From positions 1 through 64,000 of the forward strand of contig CANKUU010000018.1 in assembly GCA_947486785.1 (NCBI GenBank): a DNA stretch of 64,000 nt, given 5' to 3'. Source of the stretch: an uncultured Flavobacteriaceae bacterium (lineage in GTDB: Bacteria; Bacteroidota; Bacteroidia; Flavobacteriales; Flavobacteriaceae). Below are positions 49,070-58,788 of this stretch, in pieces. Every line of letters begins with the position of its first letter. The first letter of the stretch is position 1. The notes beneath the pieces were generated by a model. That model saw only the letters and a program-made list of their open reading frames with translations. It searched no databases and was not told the DNA's origin. Both the position numbers and the translations under genes were made by a program.

Positions 49070-50002
49070 ATGGGTTCCCTACTACACATAACAAATGGAG
49101 ATTGCTTTACACAACGACTAAATACATTAAAATTAAAGGGAGACGTCATAACATGGCGAGAAATGCTATGTGAAGGAAAGACCTTGAATAATGTCGGAAG
49201 TGAATCTTTCTGGAAAACCCGATTTGAATTTTTAAACAAGCACTATAGGGTTAGTAAATCTTCGTTTATAGAGAAGACCCTAAAAGAATACCGATCTTTA
49301 TGCAACCACAAGCAGCAAAATAAAATCGTGTTATGGTTTGAATATGATTTGTTCTGTCAAGTTAATATGCTGGCTATAATTAGTTGGTTAAAAAACAACA
49401 GAAAGTATGCCGAAATAAGTTTAGTTTGTAGTGGTAAAGTAAATGAAACTGATAAATTATTTGGTTTAAATGAGCTTAGCGATGAGCAATTGTTAAAGCT
49501 TTATGAAACACGAAAGGTGCTAACGCAAGATGATATAGAATATGCCGATTATGTTTGGCAACTCTACTGTAGCGATAATCCTATTCGTTTAGAAAATTTA
49601 TCAGACTTTAAAAATTACCAGTTTGATTATTTACAAGATGCAGTTAATGTTCATTTACACCGTTTTCCATCGATTAAGAATGGGTTAAACGACATGGAAA
49701 ATAACATCTTACAACTTAGTTTGGATAAGAAGCCTAAATCAAGAGTAGAGTTATTAAAAACAATACTTGGCAATCAAGGATTATTAGGTTTTGGAGATAC
49801 ACAATATGAACGAGCGATAACACGTTTAAAACCATTATTTGCCTCATTTAATCCTGTTAAGCTAACGCTTAAAGGGAAAAATATATTTGATGCTAAAACA
49901 AATTATTATTCCCATATACAACAAGAAGGAATTTATCTTGGAGGAGCTTTAAAGTATAATTTTCTGTTTAATAATAAAACTGATCGAATTCTAAAATTAT
50001 AG
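49070..50002 (+). CDS. DUF1835-family protein
   Basis: 310 residues. The N-terminal segment LHITNGDCFTQRL with WREMLCEG is the DUF1835 signature; a second, more variable half follows. The domain is widespread and uncharacterised. The start at ATG 49070 gives MGSLLHITNGD, as in homologues. The nucleoside phosphorylase gene begins one base after its stop, and the PBP-like gene follows after a further 3 bases, so the three may share a transcript; this does not reveal a function. Confidence 0.82.
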   Translation: MGSLLHITNGDCFTQRLNTLKLKGDVITWREMLCEGKTLNNVGSESFWKTRFEFLNKHYRVSKSSFIEKTLKEYRSLCNHKQQNKIVLWFEYDLFCQVNMLAIISWLKNNRKYAEISLVCSGKVNETDKLFGLNELSDEQLLKLYETRKVLTQDDIEYADYVWQLYCSDNPIRLENLSDFKNYQFDYLQDAVNVHLHRFPSIKNGLNDMENNILQLSLDKKPKSRVELLKTILGNQGLLGFGDTQYERAITRLKPLFASFNPVKLTLKGKNIFDAKTNYYSHIQQEGIYLGGALKYNFLFNNKTDRILKL

Positions 50003-50003
50003 A

Positions 50004-50876
50004 ATGTACTTAAGTCAGTCAGAGCTAATCTTAAATGCTGATGGCAGCATTTATCATCTTAATTTATTACCCGAAGACATCTCAAATACAATTATTACCG
50101 TTGGCGACCCAGACAGGGTTTCTAATGTTTCTAAATATTTTGATAAGATTGAAGTAAAAAAAGGAAAAAGAGAGTTTATCGCTCACACAGGAACCCTAAA
50201 TAATAAGCGTATTACTGTAATCTCTACCGGAATTGGAACAGATAATATTGACATTGTCTTAAATGAACTTGACGCGTTAGTAAATATAGATTTTAAAAAT
50301 CGATGTCTTAAAGACGAGCATACCACACTTGACATCATTCGCATTGGTACCTCTGGCGCCATACAGCCTGATATTTTAACAGATACATTTCTTATCTCCG
50401 ATTACGCCATGGGATTTGATGGTCTACTTCATTTTTATAATCAAACGAAAGAAACCTACTCTGAAATAATTGATTCATTTGTGGCACAGACAGGTTGGTC
50501 TTCAAAAAAGGCAACCCCCTATATTGTTCGATGCGATCTAAACTTAGCTAATAAACTAGCTAATAATCAAATACCTTTTGGTTTCACCGCTACAAATATT
50601 GGCTTTTATGGTCCTCAAAATAGGGTTTTACGCCTAAAGATACCCGATAAAAATATTAATTCAAAACTTAAAGGTTTTCAATTTAATGGTTTAAAAATCA
50701 TTAATTTAGAAATGGAAACCTCTGGCATTTATGCTTTAGCTGGTCTGTTAGGTCACCGAGCAGTGTCTATGAATTGTATACTTGCTAATCGCGCAACAGC
50801 TACTTTTTCTAAAAACCCAACAAAAACGGTAGACGCGCTTATTCAACACACTTTAAAACATTTAACTAAGCATTAA
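50004..50876 (+). CDS. Nucleoside phosphorylase (uridine/purine type)
   Basis: 290 residues of the PNP/UDP phosphorylase family. Phosphate site GDPDR at 34-38; IRIGTSGAIQ in the middle; and the substrate/ribose site around EMETSGIYALAG near 233-244 (EMET). Cleaves a nucleoside with phosphate in salvage. The base specificity (uridine or purine) cannot be decided from these motifs. In a run with DUF1835 and PBP-like genes. Confidence 0.88.
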   Translation: MYLSQSELILNADGSIYHLNLLPEDISNTIITVGDPDRVSNVSKYFDKIEVKKGKREFIAHTGTLNNKRITVISTGIGTDNIDIVLNELDALVNIDFKNRCLKDEHTTLDIIRIGTSGAIQPDILTDTFLISDYAMGFDGLLHFYNQTKETYSEIIDSFVAQTGWSSKKATPYIVRCDLNLANKLANNQIPFGFTATNIGFYGPQNRVLRLKIPDKNINSKLKGFQFNGLKIINLEMETSGIYALAGLLGHRAVSMNCILANRATATFSKNPTKTVDALIQHTLKHLTKH

Positions 50877-50879
50877 CGA

Positions 50880-51725
50880 ATGAAGAAAGTAAAGATAATT
50901 GGAGTACCCGAGCATTTTAACCTTCCGTGGCACATGGCTATTGAGGAAGGTGCTTTTGCAGATCGTGGTATTGATCTAAATTGGCAAGATATACCAGAGG
51001 GTACCGGAAAAATGTGTCAAATGTTAAATGATGATGAGGCCGATATTGCAGTTATTCTTACCGAAGGTGTTGTTAAAAGCATAACAGACGGCAATGCATC
51101 AAAAATTGTTCAAGAGTATATTGGCACGCCTTTACAATGGGGCATTCATGTGGGCTCTAAATCTAATTACAAACAGCTAAAAGACCTCGAAGGTACCAAA
51201 GCTGCCATCAGTAGATTTGGAAGCGGAAGTCACCTTATGGCTTATGTAAATGCTCAAAAAGAGTGTTGGAATATCGACACCTTAAAATTTGAAGTTGTTA
51301 ACCATATAGAGGGTGCTGCAGAGGCATTAACCAATGGCAATGCAGACTATTTCATGTGGGAACATTTTACCACCAAACCCTTAGTTGATGATGGCACCTT
51401 TAGAAGATTGGCAGATTGCGAAACCCCCTGGCCTTGTTTCGTTATCGCCGCTACTGTACCTTTTATTAGAGAAAATGAAGGGCTATTAAAACATATACTA
51501 GAAGTAATAAATTTATATACCTCAGAATTTAAAAGCATCCCTAGTATCGATAAAACACTTTCTAATAAATATCATCAAAAATTAGAAGATATTAAAGAGT
51601 GGTTATCATTAACAGTTTGGAGCAACCAACAAATTAGCGAATCAAAAATTAACCTTGTCAATAACACACTAAAAGATTTAGGTAGAATAGATGAAATTTT
51701 GCCCTATTCTAAAATTATTAGATGA
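50880..51725 (+). CDS. Cytosolic PBP type 2-like protein (Ca3427-like)
   Basis: 281 residues with the periplasmic-binding-protein type 2 fold (GVPEHFNLPWHMAIEEG, later KDLEGTKAAISRFGSGS), resembling NMT1/THI5-like substrate-binding proteins and the Ca3427-like group. There is no signal peptide and no ABC permease or ATPase gene nearby, so it is probably cytosolic, a sensor or enzyme rather than a transporter component. The ligand is unknown; thiamine-precursor or aromatic ligands occur in this fold. Confidence 0.75.
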   Translation: MKKVKIIGVPEHFNLPWHMAIEEGAFADRGIDLNWQDIPEGTGKMCQMLNDDEADIAVILTEGVVKSITDGNASKIVQEYIGTPLQWGIHVGSKSNYKQLKDLEGTKAAISRFGSGSHLMAYVNAQKECWNIDTLKFEVVNHIEGAAEALTNGNADYFMWEHFTTKPLVDDGTFRRLADCETPWPCFVIAATVPFIRENEGLLKHILEVINLYTSEFKSIPSIDKTLSNKYHQKLEDIKEWLSLTVWSNQQISESKINLVNNTLKDLGRIDEILPYSKIIR

Positions 51726-51912
51726 TATTTTTTTAAAGTTCTAATAAATAGTACCGCAATTTAAAAAAAAAACGGAAAAGTGAGCACTTCAAAATATAGC
51801 GAAAGTGATAATGGATGTTGCTTCTAAAGCTAAACATCTAAACTATAATAATCTAACACTTGGTGCAAAATAAAGTATTTAAAAATTTCTAAATTCATAA
51901 AAAAACTAAATT

Positions 51913-52578
51913 TCACCATGCAATATTTGGCTGATTTTTTTTAGTTAATATTTCATTTGCTTTGCTGAAATGCTTATTTCCAAACCAATAACCTCTATTG
52001 GCACTCAAAGGTGATGGATGGCCACTACTTAAGATGTAATGCTTTTTGTTATCAATAATTTTCGCTTTTTTCTTGGCAAAACCACCCCAAAGTAAAAAAA
52101 TAAGGCCCTCTCTTTTTTCAGAAAGGTTTTTAATTACAAAATCGGTAAACTCTTCCCAGCCTTTTTTTTGATGGCTGCCAGGGGCATTTGATCTTACGGT
52201 AAGCGTTGCATTTAGCAATAAAACACCTTGTTTAGCCCAGCGCTCTAAATTTCCATTCGTGGAAGGTTCTTGGTTAAGGTCGGTTGCAACTTCTTTAAAG
52301 ATATTTACTAAAGATGGGGGAAGAGAAACTCTATCGTTTACCGAAAAACAGAGGCCGTTGGCTTGGTTTTCACCATGATAGGGATCTTGACCTATAATTA
52401 CAACCCTTACTTTATCGTAGGCACAGGTATTGAAAGCAGCAAAAATGGCGTCTTTTTCTGGAAAACAGCTTTCTTTCTCATACTCATTTGAAACAAAATT
52501 AATAAGTTCTTTAAAATAGGGCTTTTTAAACTCTTGTAGTAATTCTGTTTTCCAGCTATCCTCTATTTTCAAATTCAT
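51913..52578 (-). CDS. ung: Uracil-DNA glycosylase (family 1)
   Basis: 221 residues, the usual length. The water-activating motif GQDPYHG (63-69, catalytic D65) and the C-terminal HPSPLSAN motif (~184-191) with catalytic histidine are intact. Removes uracil from DNA for base-excision repair. Downstream of the DUF6340-type lipoprotein gene on the minus strand (66 bases). Confidence 0.97.
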   Translation of the reverse strand: MNLKIEDSWKTELLQEFKKPYFKELINFVSNEYEKESCFPEKDAIFAAFNTCAYDKVRVVIIGQDPYHGENQANGLCFSVNDRVSLPPSLVNIFKEVATDLNQEPSTNGNLERWAKQGVLLLNATLTVRSNAPGSHQKKGWEEFTDFVIKNLSEKREGLIFLLWGGFAKKKAKIIDNKKHYILSSGHPSPLSANRGYWFGNKHFSKANEILTKKNQPNIAW

Positions 52579-52644
52579 TAGATCATTTATTTAATGGAAA
52601 TAAAAATACCGATAAAACAAATAGCTGTCTACATAAAATTTTAC

Positions 52645-53715
52645 TTATTTATTTTCAGCAGTTGAGCTCAAAATAAGCTGTTCTTGAGCTAGAGCGTTGC
52701 GTTTTATGTGCTCCTCTAAAGAAGAAATATATGATTTTGTTTTCTTATTTTTCTTAATTTCATATGATTTTAATGCCCAGCTTAACGCTTCGTTTAGCTT
52801 GCCATTGTATTCATTAAGCACTGCTAAATTAAAACAAGCCTTTCCCTTAACTTTAGGACTTAAACTAGTTGCTTCTGTCTCTAACAGTTCATAAGCCCTT
52901 GGAATATCATTATTTAAAATACTTTGATCAGCAAGTTTAAAATTTTGATTTTCATTTTTATAAAACTTTCTTACAATTTCAATCTCTTGAGGTTGCATTC
53001 TTAAGCCATAATTACTGCCTGATTGTTTACTTTTATCAAAGAGTAATTTTCGACGGTTGTCTATAGCCTTTAGTGCTGCTAAAGAATTTACACCTTTAGC
53101 CGAAGAAACAATTTCTTCATTAGATGTAAAATCATCGATCACAAGCTTTTGATATGGGTCATAAACACGCCATCCATTCTCTATTAACGTTTTAAGTGTT
53201 ATCTCTTTACCTTTTACTTTAAATTTTTCGCGCATCATACCCGTATCATCAACCTTAGTTTTTCTTAATTTAAATGCGGTATTTGTTTTATGTGAGGCAA
53301 GTGCAAATATTGCATCTACATTATTTTTAGCACACAAATTTGCAATCGATTCCCACGCCTCCTCGGTAGGTACCGAATTAAAAGCAGGCACTTGATCTGG
53401 TAAGTTTTTAAGAATTTGTATTGAAACAAAACGTTTGTCTTGAACCAACTCGTTAAATAACCCAGTTAGTGCCGCATCTGTCCCTTTTTCCTCCAACCAT
53501 TTTTCTTCCATGGCAATAAGTTGTTCTAGTCGGTTAGAAAATATATCCATTTCACCACGCTGACTAGCATTAATAATGCCGATTTTTTTTATCTGGCTAG
53601 AGAAATCGACGGGTGAAGGCGCTATTGTTGCTATTGAAATATCTCTTGTGGTGCTGCAGCTTACCACTAAAAACGGAATGATAAAAAGTATATAAATATG
53701 TTTAATGAATTTCAT
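52645..53715 (-). CDS. DUF6340-type lipoprotein with TPR-like region
   Basis: About 356 residues from ATG 53715 (MKFIKHIYILF), which gives a lipoprotein signal peptide with lipobox VVSCST. The longer frame from 53787 only adds a short segment with no signal. The body has an N-terminal alpha/beta part (KKIGIINASQRGEMD), and helical repeats towards the C-terminus (ARALE-like pairs around 300-350) resembling TPR. The family occurs as exported lipoproteins of Bacteroidota; the function is unknown. Confidence 0.78.
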   Translation of the reverse strand: MKFIKHIYILFIIPFLVVSCSTTRDISIATIAPSPVDFSSQIKKIGIINASQRGEMDIFSNRLEQLIAMEEKWLEEKGTDAALTGLFNELVQDKRFVSIQILKNLPDQVPAFNSVPTEEAWESIANLCAKNNVDAIFALASHKTNTAFKLRKTKVDDTGMMREKFKVKGKEITLKTLIENGWRVYDPYQKLVIDDFTSNEEIVSSAKGVNSLAALKAIDNRRKLLFDKSKQSGSNYGLRMQPQEIEIVRKFYKNENQNFKLADQSILNNDIPRAYELLETEATSLSPKVKGKACFNLAVLNEYNGKLNEALSWALKSYEIKKNKKTKSYISSLEEHIKRNALAQEQLILSSTAENK

Positions 53716-53895
53716 TTTAAATTGTTTAACAATTTTAATACGTGAAGACTGTTTTATACCTGTACAAGAAAACAACGTATATCTCACATAATAATTGTTT
53801 CTAAATTACAATAAGGGTTAAAAAAGCTTAAAAATACATCTTTAAAAGCCCTTAATTTATTTGGGCTACCCTGTAATCTTATCCAACTGAATGTA

Positions 53896-53903
53896 TACCT
53901 TTG
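53896..53903 (+). promoter_or_regulatory. -7 box (TACCTTTG) of the MutS2-like gene
   Basis: Exact TAnnTTTG match ending 19 bases before ATG 53923. It lies before the TTG at 53905 that opens the longest frame, so the ATG is the likely start. Confidence 0.55.
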
Positions 53904-53922
53904 TTTGGTTATTTATTACCTT

Positions 53923-56094
53923 ATGAAAATTACTCCCAAAAAAACACTTGAAGATCTAGAATTCTTTACCGTTCTAGAGCACTTGGCAGCAAGATGTCAT
54001 ACAGAAATGGGTAAAGAACTCGCTTTAGGTATTTCACCGCTAACTGAACGAGATGCTATTTTGCTTCTTTTAGGTCAAACATCAGAATATCTTTCTTCAC
54101 TTGAAAGCGACAACCGTATTCCGAATCATATGTTTGATCGCATTGACAGCGAAATAAAACTGCTTAAAATTGAAAATACAACATTAGAAATAGCGAGTTT
54201 CAGAAAGATTGGAAGCATTTGTAATACCGTAGCAACTCATAAAAAATTCTTTAAAAAATTTAAAATATACTTCCCGCTTCTTTTTAATAAATCAGAGCAT
54301 ATTGTATTCAACAATGAAATTCCAAGACAAATTGATGCTATAATTGATCGTTTTGGTGAAGTAAAAGATAAAGCATCTGATAATTTATTTCATATCAGAA
54401 GGCAAATGAATCAAGTGAAAGGAAAAATTAGTCAAAGTTTCTCTTCGGCTTTAAACCTGTATCATGGATCAGATTATTTAGATGACATTAGAGAATCGGT
54501 TTATGAAAATCGTCGCGTACTCGCTGTTAAATCTATGTACAGAAGAAAAGTGAAAGGTGCGGTAGTCGGTAATTCAAAAACAGGTAGTATTGCCTACATT
54601 GAACCTGAAGCAACCTTAAAATACAGTAGAGAGCTCAATAATCTTGAATTTGATGAGAAAGAAGAAATTCAACGTATCCTCAATGAACTTACCGCAGTAA
54701 TTAGGCCGTTTGCAAGCATTTTAGCAGATTATCAAGTGTTTCTTGCAGAAATAGATCTTACTGCAGCTAAAGCTAAGTATGGGGCGGAGATGAATGCCAT
54801 TCTACCAAAAATAAATGATGATCAGCGTTTGTTCCTTCGCGATGCCTTTCATCCTCTATTGTTTTTAACCAACAAGCAAAACAATCAAAAAATATTTCCA
54901 CAGAGTATAGAGTTACATCCAGAGAACCGTATCATCGTTATATCTGGACCTAATGCTGGGGGAAAGAGTATTACACTAAAAACCATTGGTTTATTACAAC
55001 TAATGTTTCAAAGTGGCCTTTTAATTCCGGTTCATGAACGTAGTTCTGTATGTATTTTTACTAACGTACTTACCGATATTGGAGATAATCAATCTATAGA
55101 AAATCATTTAAGCACCTATAGCTATCGGTTAAAAAACATGAACTATTTTTTAAAGAGCTGTACCTCTAACACCATGTTTTTAATTGATGAATTTGGTACA
55201 GGAAGTGATCCTGAACTCGGTGGTGCACTTGCAGAAGCCTTTTTAGAGGTATTTTATGAACGTGAAGCGTTTGGTGTAATAACTACCCACTATGCTAATT
55301 TAAAATTACTAGCAAATGAGTTGCCCTATGTATCCAATGCAAATATGTTATTTGACGGAAAAACATTAAAACCCACCTTTCAATTAGTCCTCGGCCAAGC
55401 CGGTAGTTCATTTACTTTTGAGGTAGCCCAGAAAAACGGCACCCCCTACTCGCTCATAAACAGGGCAAAGAAGAAGATTGAGCGAGGAAAAGTTCGTTTT
55501 GATGCAACCATAGCTAAAATGCAAAAAGAGCGCAGCAAAATGGCTAAAACAGGCTCAAGACTGCAAGAAGAGGAATTAAAAGCTAGAGATGAAGCTGCTC
55601 GTTTAGAAAAATTAAATGCAAAAATAAAAGCCAAACTTGAAAATTATCAAGAATTATACGATCATGATCAGCGAATGATTCAGTTGGGCAACCGCATAAA
55701 TACAGCGGCCGAAAAGTATTTTGTAGATAAAAAGAAACGGGTTTTGGTATCTGAATTATTGCGCATTGTTGAAACAGAAAATAGCAAGAGAAAGAAAAAA
55801 ACCAGCAAGCAAGCAAAAGCAGAACGTTCTAAAAAAATACAAGTAACGCAAGAAGTTCAAAAAAAGGTGAAAGTTATTCGTAAAAAAAAGGTTTTAGAAC
55901 AAAAAAATGCCGTCCTCAAAGAAAAATTTAAACCTAAGCCAGTTTTTAAAATTGGGGATCGTGTAAGAATGATTGATGGTAAGGCTGTTGGTAGTATTGA
56001 TAAGCTTGAAAAAGGAAAAGCTACAATAAACTATGGCGTATTTACTAGTACCATTAGTGTTACTCAGATAGAACTGGTTCAAAGAGAAAAATAG
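53923..56094 (+). CDS. MutS2-family ATPase lacking an Smr domain
   Basis: 723 residues from ATG 53923. MutS core and ATPase domain with Walker A GPNAGGKS (343-350), Walker B DEFGTGSDP near 420 and the signature THYANL. A long basic coiled coil follows (~520-670). The C-terminus is a KOW-like segment (GDRVRMIDGKAVGSI) without the Smr nuclease domain typical of MutS2. MutS2 proteins rescue collided ribosomes or suppress recombination; the missing Smr predicts no cleavage activity of its own. The promoter box at 53896 favours this start over TTG 53905. Confidence 0.85.
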   Translation: MKITPKKTLEDLEFFTVLEHLAARCHTEMGKELALGISPLTERDAILLLLGQTSEYLSSLESDNRIPNHMFDRIDSEIKLLKIENTTLEIASFRKIGSICNTVATHKKFFKKFKIYFPLLFNKSEHIVFNNEIPRQIDAIIDRFGEVKDKASDNLFHIRRQMNQVKGKISQSFSSALNLYHGSDYLDDIRESVYENRRVLAVKSMYRRKVKGAVVGNSKTGSIAYIEPEATLKYSRELNNLEFDEKEEIQRILNELTAVIRPFASILADYQVFLAEIDLTAAKAKYGAEMNAILPKINDDQRLFLRDAFHPLLFLTNKQNNQKIFPQSIELHPENRIIVISGPNAGGKSITLKTIGLLQLMFQSGLLIPVHERSSVCIFTNVLTDIGDNQSIENHLSTYSYRLKNMNYFLKSCTSNTMFLIDEFGTGSDPELGGALAEAFLEVFYEREAFGVITTHYANLKLLANELPYVSNANMLFDGKTLKPTFQLVLGQAGSSFTFEVAQKNGTPYSLINRAKKKIERGKVRFDATIAKMQKERSKMAKTGSRLQEEELKARDEAARLEKLNAKIKAKLENYQELYDHDQRMIQLGNRINTAAEKYFVDKKKRVLVSELLRIVETENSKRKKKTSKQAKAERSKKIQVTQEVQKKVKVIRKKKVLEQKNAVLKEKFKPKPVFKIGDRVRMIDGKAVGSIDKLEKGKATINYGVFTSTISVTQIELVQREK

Positions 56095-56300
56095 AACTAT
56101 AAAATATTTGATTATCAGTAAATTAAAATATATCGTATACGATAATACGCGCTGTCTTAGCCTAATTTTAAAGCAGCGTATTAAACTAATTATGTAATTC
56201 TGCAATTTAGATAACCTGTAATTTTAGATCATTTTTGCCTCATGCAGTATGCACCTTCTTAAGGTATTTAAAAAGTTTAGGCTGGCAACTTTGGTCGTCT

Positions 56301-56308
56301 TATCTTTG
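56301..56308 (+). promoter_or_regulatory. -7 box (TATCTTTG) of the DCC protein gene
   Basis: Exact TAnnTTTG match ending 4 bases before a GTG (56313) that begins the domain. If used, transcription would start at or near that GTG and the mRNA would be leaderless. Confidence 0.5.
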
Positions 56309-56312
56309 CGTT

Positions 56313-56726
56313 GTGGAAAGGCTAAAAAAAATAATTCTCTTCGATGGTTTTTGTAACCTATGCAATAACTTTGTTCAATTTGTTATTAAAGAGGATAAGG
56401 ATGATGTTTTTTACTTTGCCTCTTTACAAAGTAAAATAGGGCAACAACTTACTTCTGAACGCAATATCGATGTTGATAGTATAGATTCTGTTGTTTTAAT
56501 AGAGCCCAATGTGGTCTATTACTTGAAATCAGATGCAGTACTAGAGATTGGTAAAAGTTTAAAACGCTATCGCGCTATTTCTCTAATATTACAATGGCTT
56601 CCCAAAGGATTAAGAGATATCGTATACGATTTTACAGCCGGCAGGCGTTATAAATGGTTTGGAAAAAAAGAGACTTGTATGGTGCCGTCTGAAGCGCTTA
56701 AAGCTAAATTTTTAGATTCAAACTAA
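56313..56726 (+). CDS. DCC-family thiol-disulfide oxidoreductase-like protein
   Basis: 137 residues from GTG 56313. The thioredoxin-like DCC domain (DUF393) has the name-giving motif as DGFCNLC (usual DGVCNLC), then VPSEALKAKF near the C-terminus. Homologues begin a few residues before the ILFDG strand, which fits the GTG; the open frame from TTG 56235 adds 26 residues containing a promoter box. The downstream channel gene starts 3 bases after its stop. Redox partner unknown. Confidence 0.8.
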   Translation: MERLKKIILFDGFCNLCNNFVQFVIKEDKDDVFYFASLQSKIGQQLTSERNIDVDSIDSVVLIEPNVVYYLKSDAVLEIGKSLKRYRAISLILQWLPKGLRDIVYDFTAGRRYKWFGKKETCMVPSEALKAKFLDSN

Positions 56727-56729
56727 ACT

Positions 56730-57977
56730 ATGGAAAATCTATCACATAAAGTTTACCAAATTTTAGTCAATAACGGCATTAGCACCGATTGGGCTGCAGG
56801 TATCAACTTAATAATTTTATTAGTTAGCTTACTATTAATTTTATTGTTTCTTGATTTTATTCTTAGAAAGATCCTGATAAGTTTTTTTACTCGTTTGTCT
56901 GTTTCTTCAAAAACTCATTTTGATGATTTACTTGTAAAAAACAAGACTCCAAGGAATTTAGCACATATAATTCCTGTAATTATTTTCTATAAGGCCTTCC
57001 CCTTTCTTTTTAGGGATTTTCCAGCGGCTGTGCCTGTAATTTTAAAAAGTATCGAGGTAATTGGTATTTTTCTATTTATTTGGATTGTACGTAGCCTTTT
57101 GCACACCACTAAAGATTTTTTTAAAACTCTAAAAAGTTTAAAAGACAAACCAATAGATAGCTATATTCAGGTATTTATGATCTTTTTATGGATGTCGGGC
57201 TTTTGTTTCGCTTTTTCCATTATCAATGAAGTTTCTATCTGGAAATTTTTTACCGCTTTAGGTGCTGCATCGGCAGTAATTATTTTAGTCTTTAGAGATA
57301 CCATTCTAGGTTTTGTAGCAAGTATTCAAGTTTCTATAAACGACATGGTACGTATTGGTGATTGGATTACTTTTGATAAGTATGGTGCCGATGGTGATGT
57401 AATAGAAATTAATTTAGCGACGGTAAAGGTTCAAAATTTTGACAAAACAATAACCACGATACCAACCTACGCTCTTATTTCAGATTCTTTTAAAAACTGG
57501 CGTGGTATGTCAAATTCAGACGGTAGACGCTTAAAAAGGGCATTATTAATAAAACAAGATAGCATTCGATTTTTAGAAAAAGATGATTTAAAACACTTAG
57601 AAAACATTGAACTAGTGCGCTTGTACTTACAAAACCAGATTTTAGATATTGAAAAATATAATACAGAAAATAAAATTGATAAATCAATCTTGATCAACGG
57701 AAGAAACTTAACCAACCTTGGAGTTTTTAGAAAATATATTGACGCGTATTTAAATCAACATTCAGGTATTAACAAAGAAATGATCATAATGGTGAGGCAG
57801 TTAGCGCCTACTGCACAAGGTATACCCATAGAACTTTATGCCTTTTGCGCCGATAAACGCTGGGAAAATTATGAGTATATAATGGCTGATATCTTCGATC
57901 ATCTGCTGGCCGCGGTTTCCTATTTTTATTTAGAAGTTTTTGAGCTTCCAAGCAGCGCAAGCTTTAAAGCAAAGTAA
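56730..57977 (+). CDS. MscS-family mechanosensitive channel (YbdG-like)
   Basis: 415 residues: several N-terminal TM helices and a conserved MscS core with pore-lining helix around AASAVIILVFRDTILGFVAS, then a beta domain (GDWITFDKYGADGDVIEINL) and a C-terminal cytosolic cage. The FRDTILG type of pore segment matches the YbdG group, a low-conductance osmotic-stress channel. It is the second gene of a two-gene run with the DCC protein. Confidence 0.9.
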   Translation: MENLSHKVYQILVNNGISTDWAAGINLIILLVSLLLILLFLDFILRKILISFFTRLSVSSKTHFDDLLVKNKTPRNLAHIIPVIIFYKAFPFLFRDFPAAVPVILKSIEVIGIFLFIWIVRSLLHTTKDFFKTLKSLKDKPIDSYIQVFMIFLWMSGFCFAFSIINEVSIWKFFTALGAASAVIILVFRDTILGFVASIQVSINDMVRIGDWITFDKYGADGDVIEINLATVKVQNFDKTITTIPTYALISDSFKNWRGMSNSDGRRLKRALLIKQDSIRFLEKDDLKHLENIELVRLYLQNQILDIEKYNTENKIDKSILINGRNLTNLGVFRKYIDAYLNQHSGINKEMIIMVRQLAPTAQGIPIELYAFCADKRWENYEYIMADIFDHLLAAVSYFYLEVFELPSSASFKAK

Positions 57978-58788
57978 TTTTGAGTCTATTAGCTCACTTT
58001 AAATGTATTTAAGGCCATTTGATTCACTTTCTCAGCGAAAAGGACATTCTTTAGGTCGCGCTAGCTAATTCTCCTCTAGAGCCTTTATTTTTAAAACCTA
58101 TTCGATAGTTTAAACAAGTGCTGTTTGTACTCAAAAAGAACTAAAACATCCTCTGTGCCCTGCAAAATATAGGTGGGTGCTTTAACTTTTTTAATATTCT
58201 TTGTGTTCTGATATTTATATTTCATAAGACATTATAGCGGTAAACATGAATGTTTTTCCTTGGCAACTTCTACTGCTGTAGTAGGTGTAGATTTTAAAAT
58301 TAAATTCTTTGGTAACTAATTGATTTAATCTATCGGATAAAGAAATTTGGTCTTTGTTTTAAAACTGCTTGTATTATTCATAAAACCAATAGGCATTATT
58401 TAGTAATGCTTTCTGTTTTATTACTTGTGCGTTTATACCAAAACCAAAATAGTCTCAAAAAACAACCCGATACGACTATCAATTTGTTAAAAGATGCGTC
58501 TATTTACCCCATGTCACTCGTAGACGGGTATTAGCATAAATAGCGTATTATCTTTAGGCATTGGGTCTTAGAACAGATGCCATGTAGCACAGCCACGTCT
58601 TTTAAGGGAAAAAATCTTTACAATTAATTTAAAAATAGAAAATATATTCTTGATCTTGTTTGTTGTCAAAAAAAATAATTTTTCTAAAAAATATACAACA
58701 AGCCCAAGATAAGTAGTACTACGGTGAGCAAAATTTTACCAAATCGTTTTACCCTACACATGAATGTTCACTTTTAACTAACTCATTA
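57978..58788. other. Gene-free region with possible relics
   Basis: About 810 bases. The only notable stretch is a 42-codon frame from ATG 58406 to stop 58532 (LVRLYQNQNSLKKQPDTT, then ASIYPMSLVDGY). It has no start signal, no neighbouring homologous frames and no recognised family, so I treat it as a possible relic of a lost gene. No RNA gene or strong terminator was recognised. Confidence 0.4.

Noticed and set aside
50004-50876. Assigning uridine or purine specificity.
   Set aside because: The visible motifs are shared by both groups; no gene symbol was given.
58406-58534. 42-residue frame as a small gene.
   Set aside because: No promoter, no operon partner, no recognised family and a gene-poor, relic-like region; kept only as a note in the intergenic entry.
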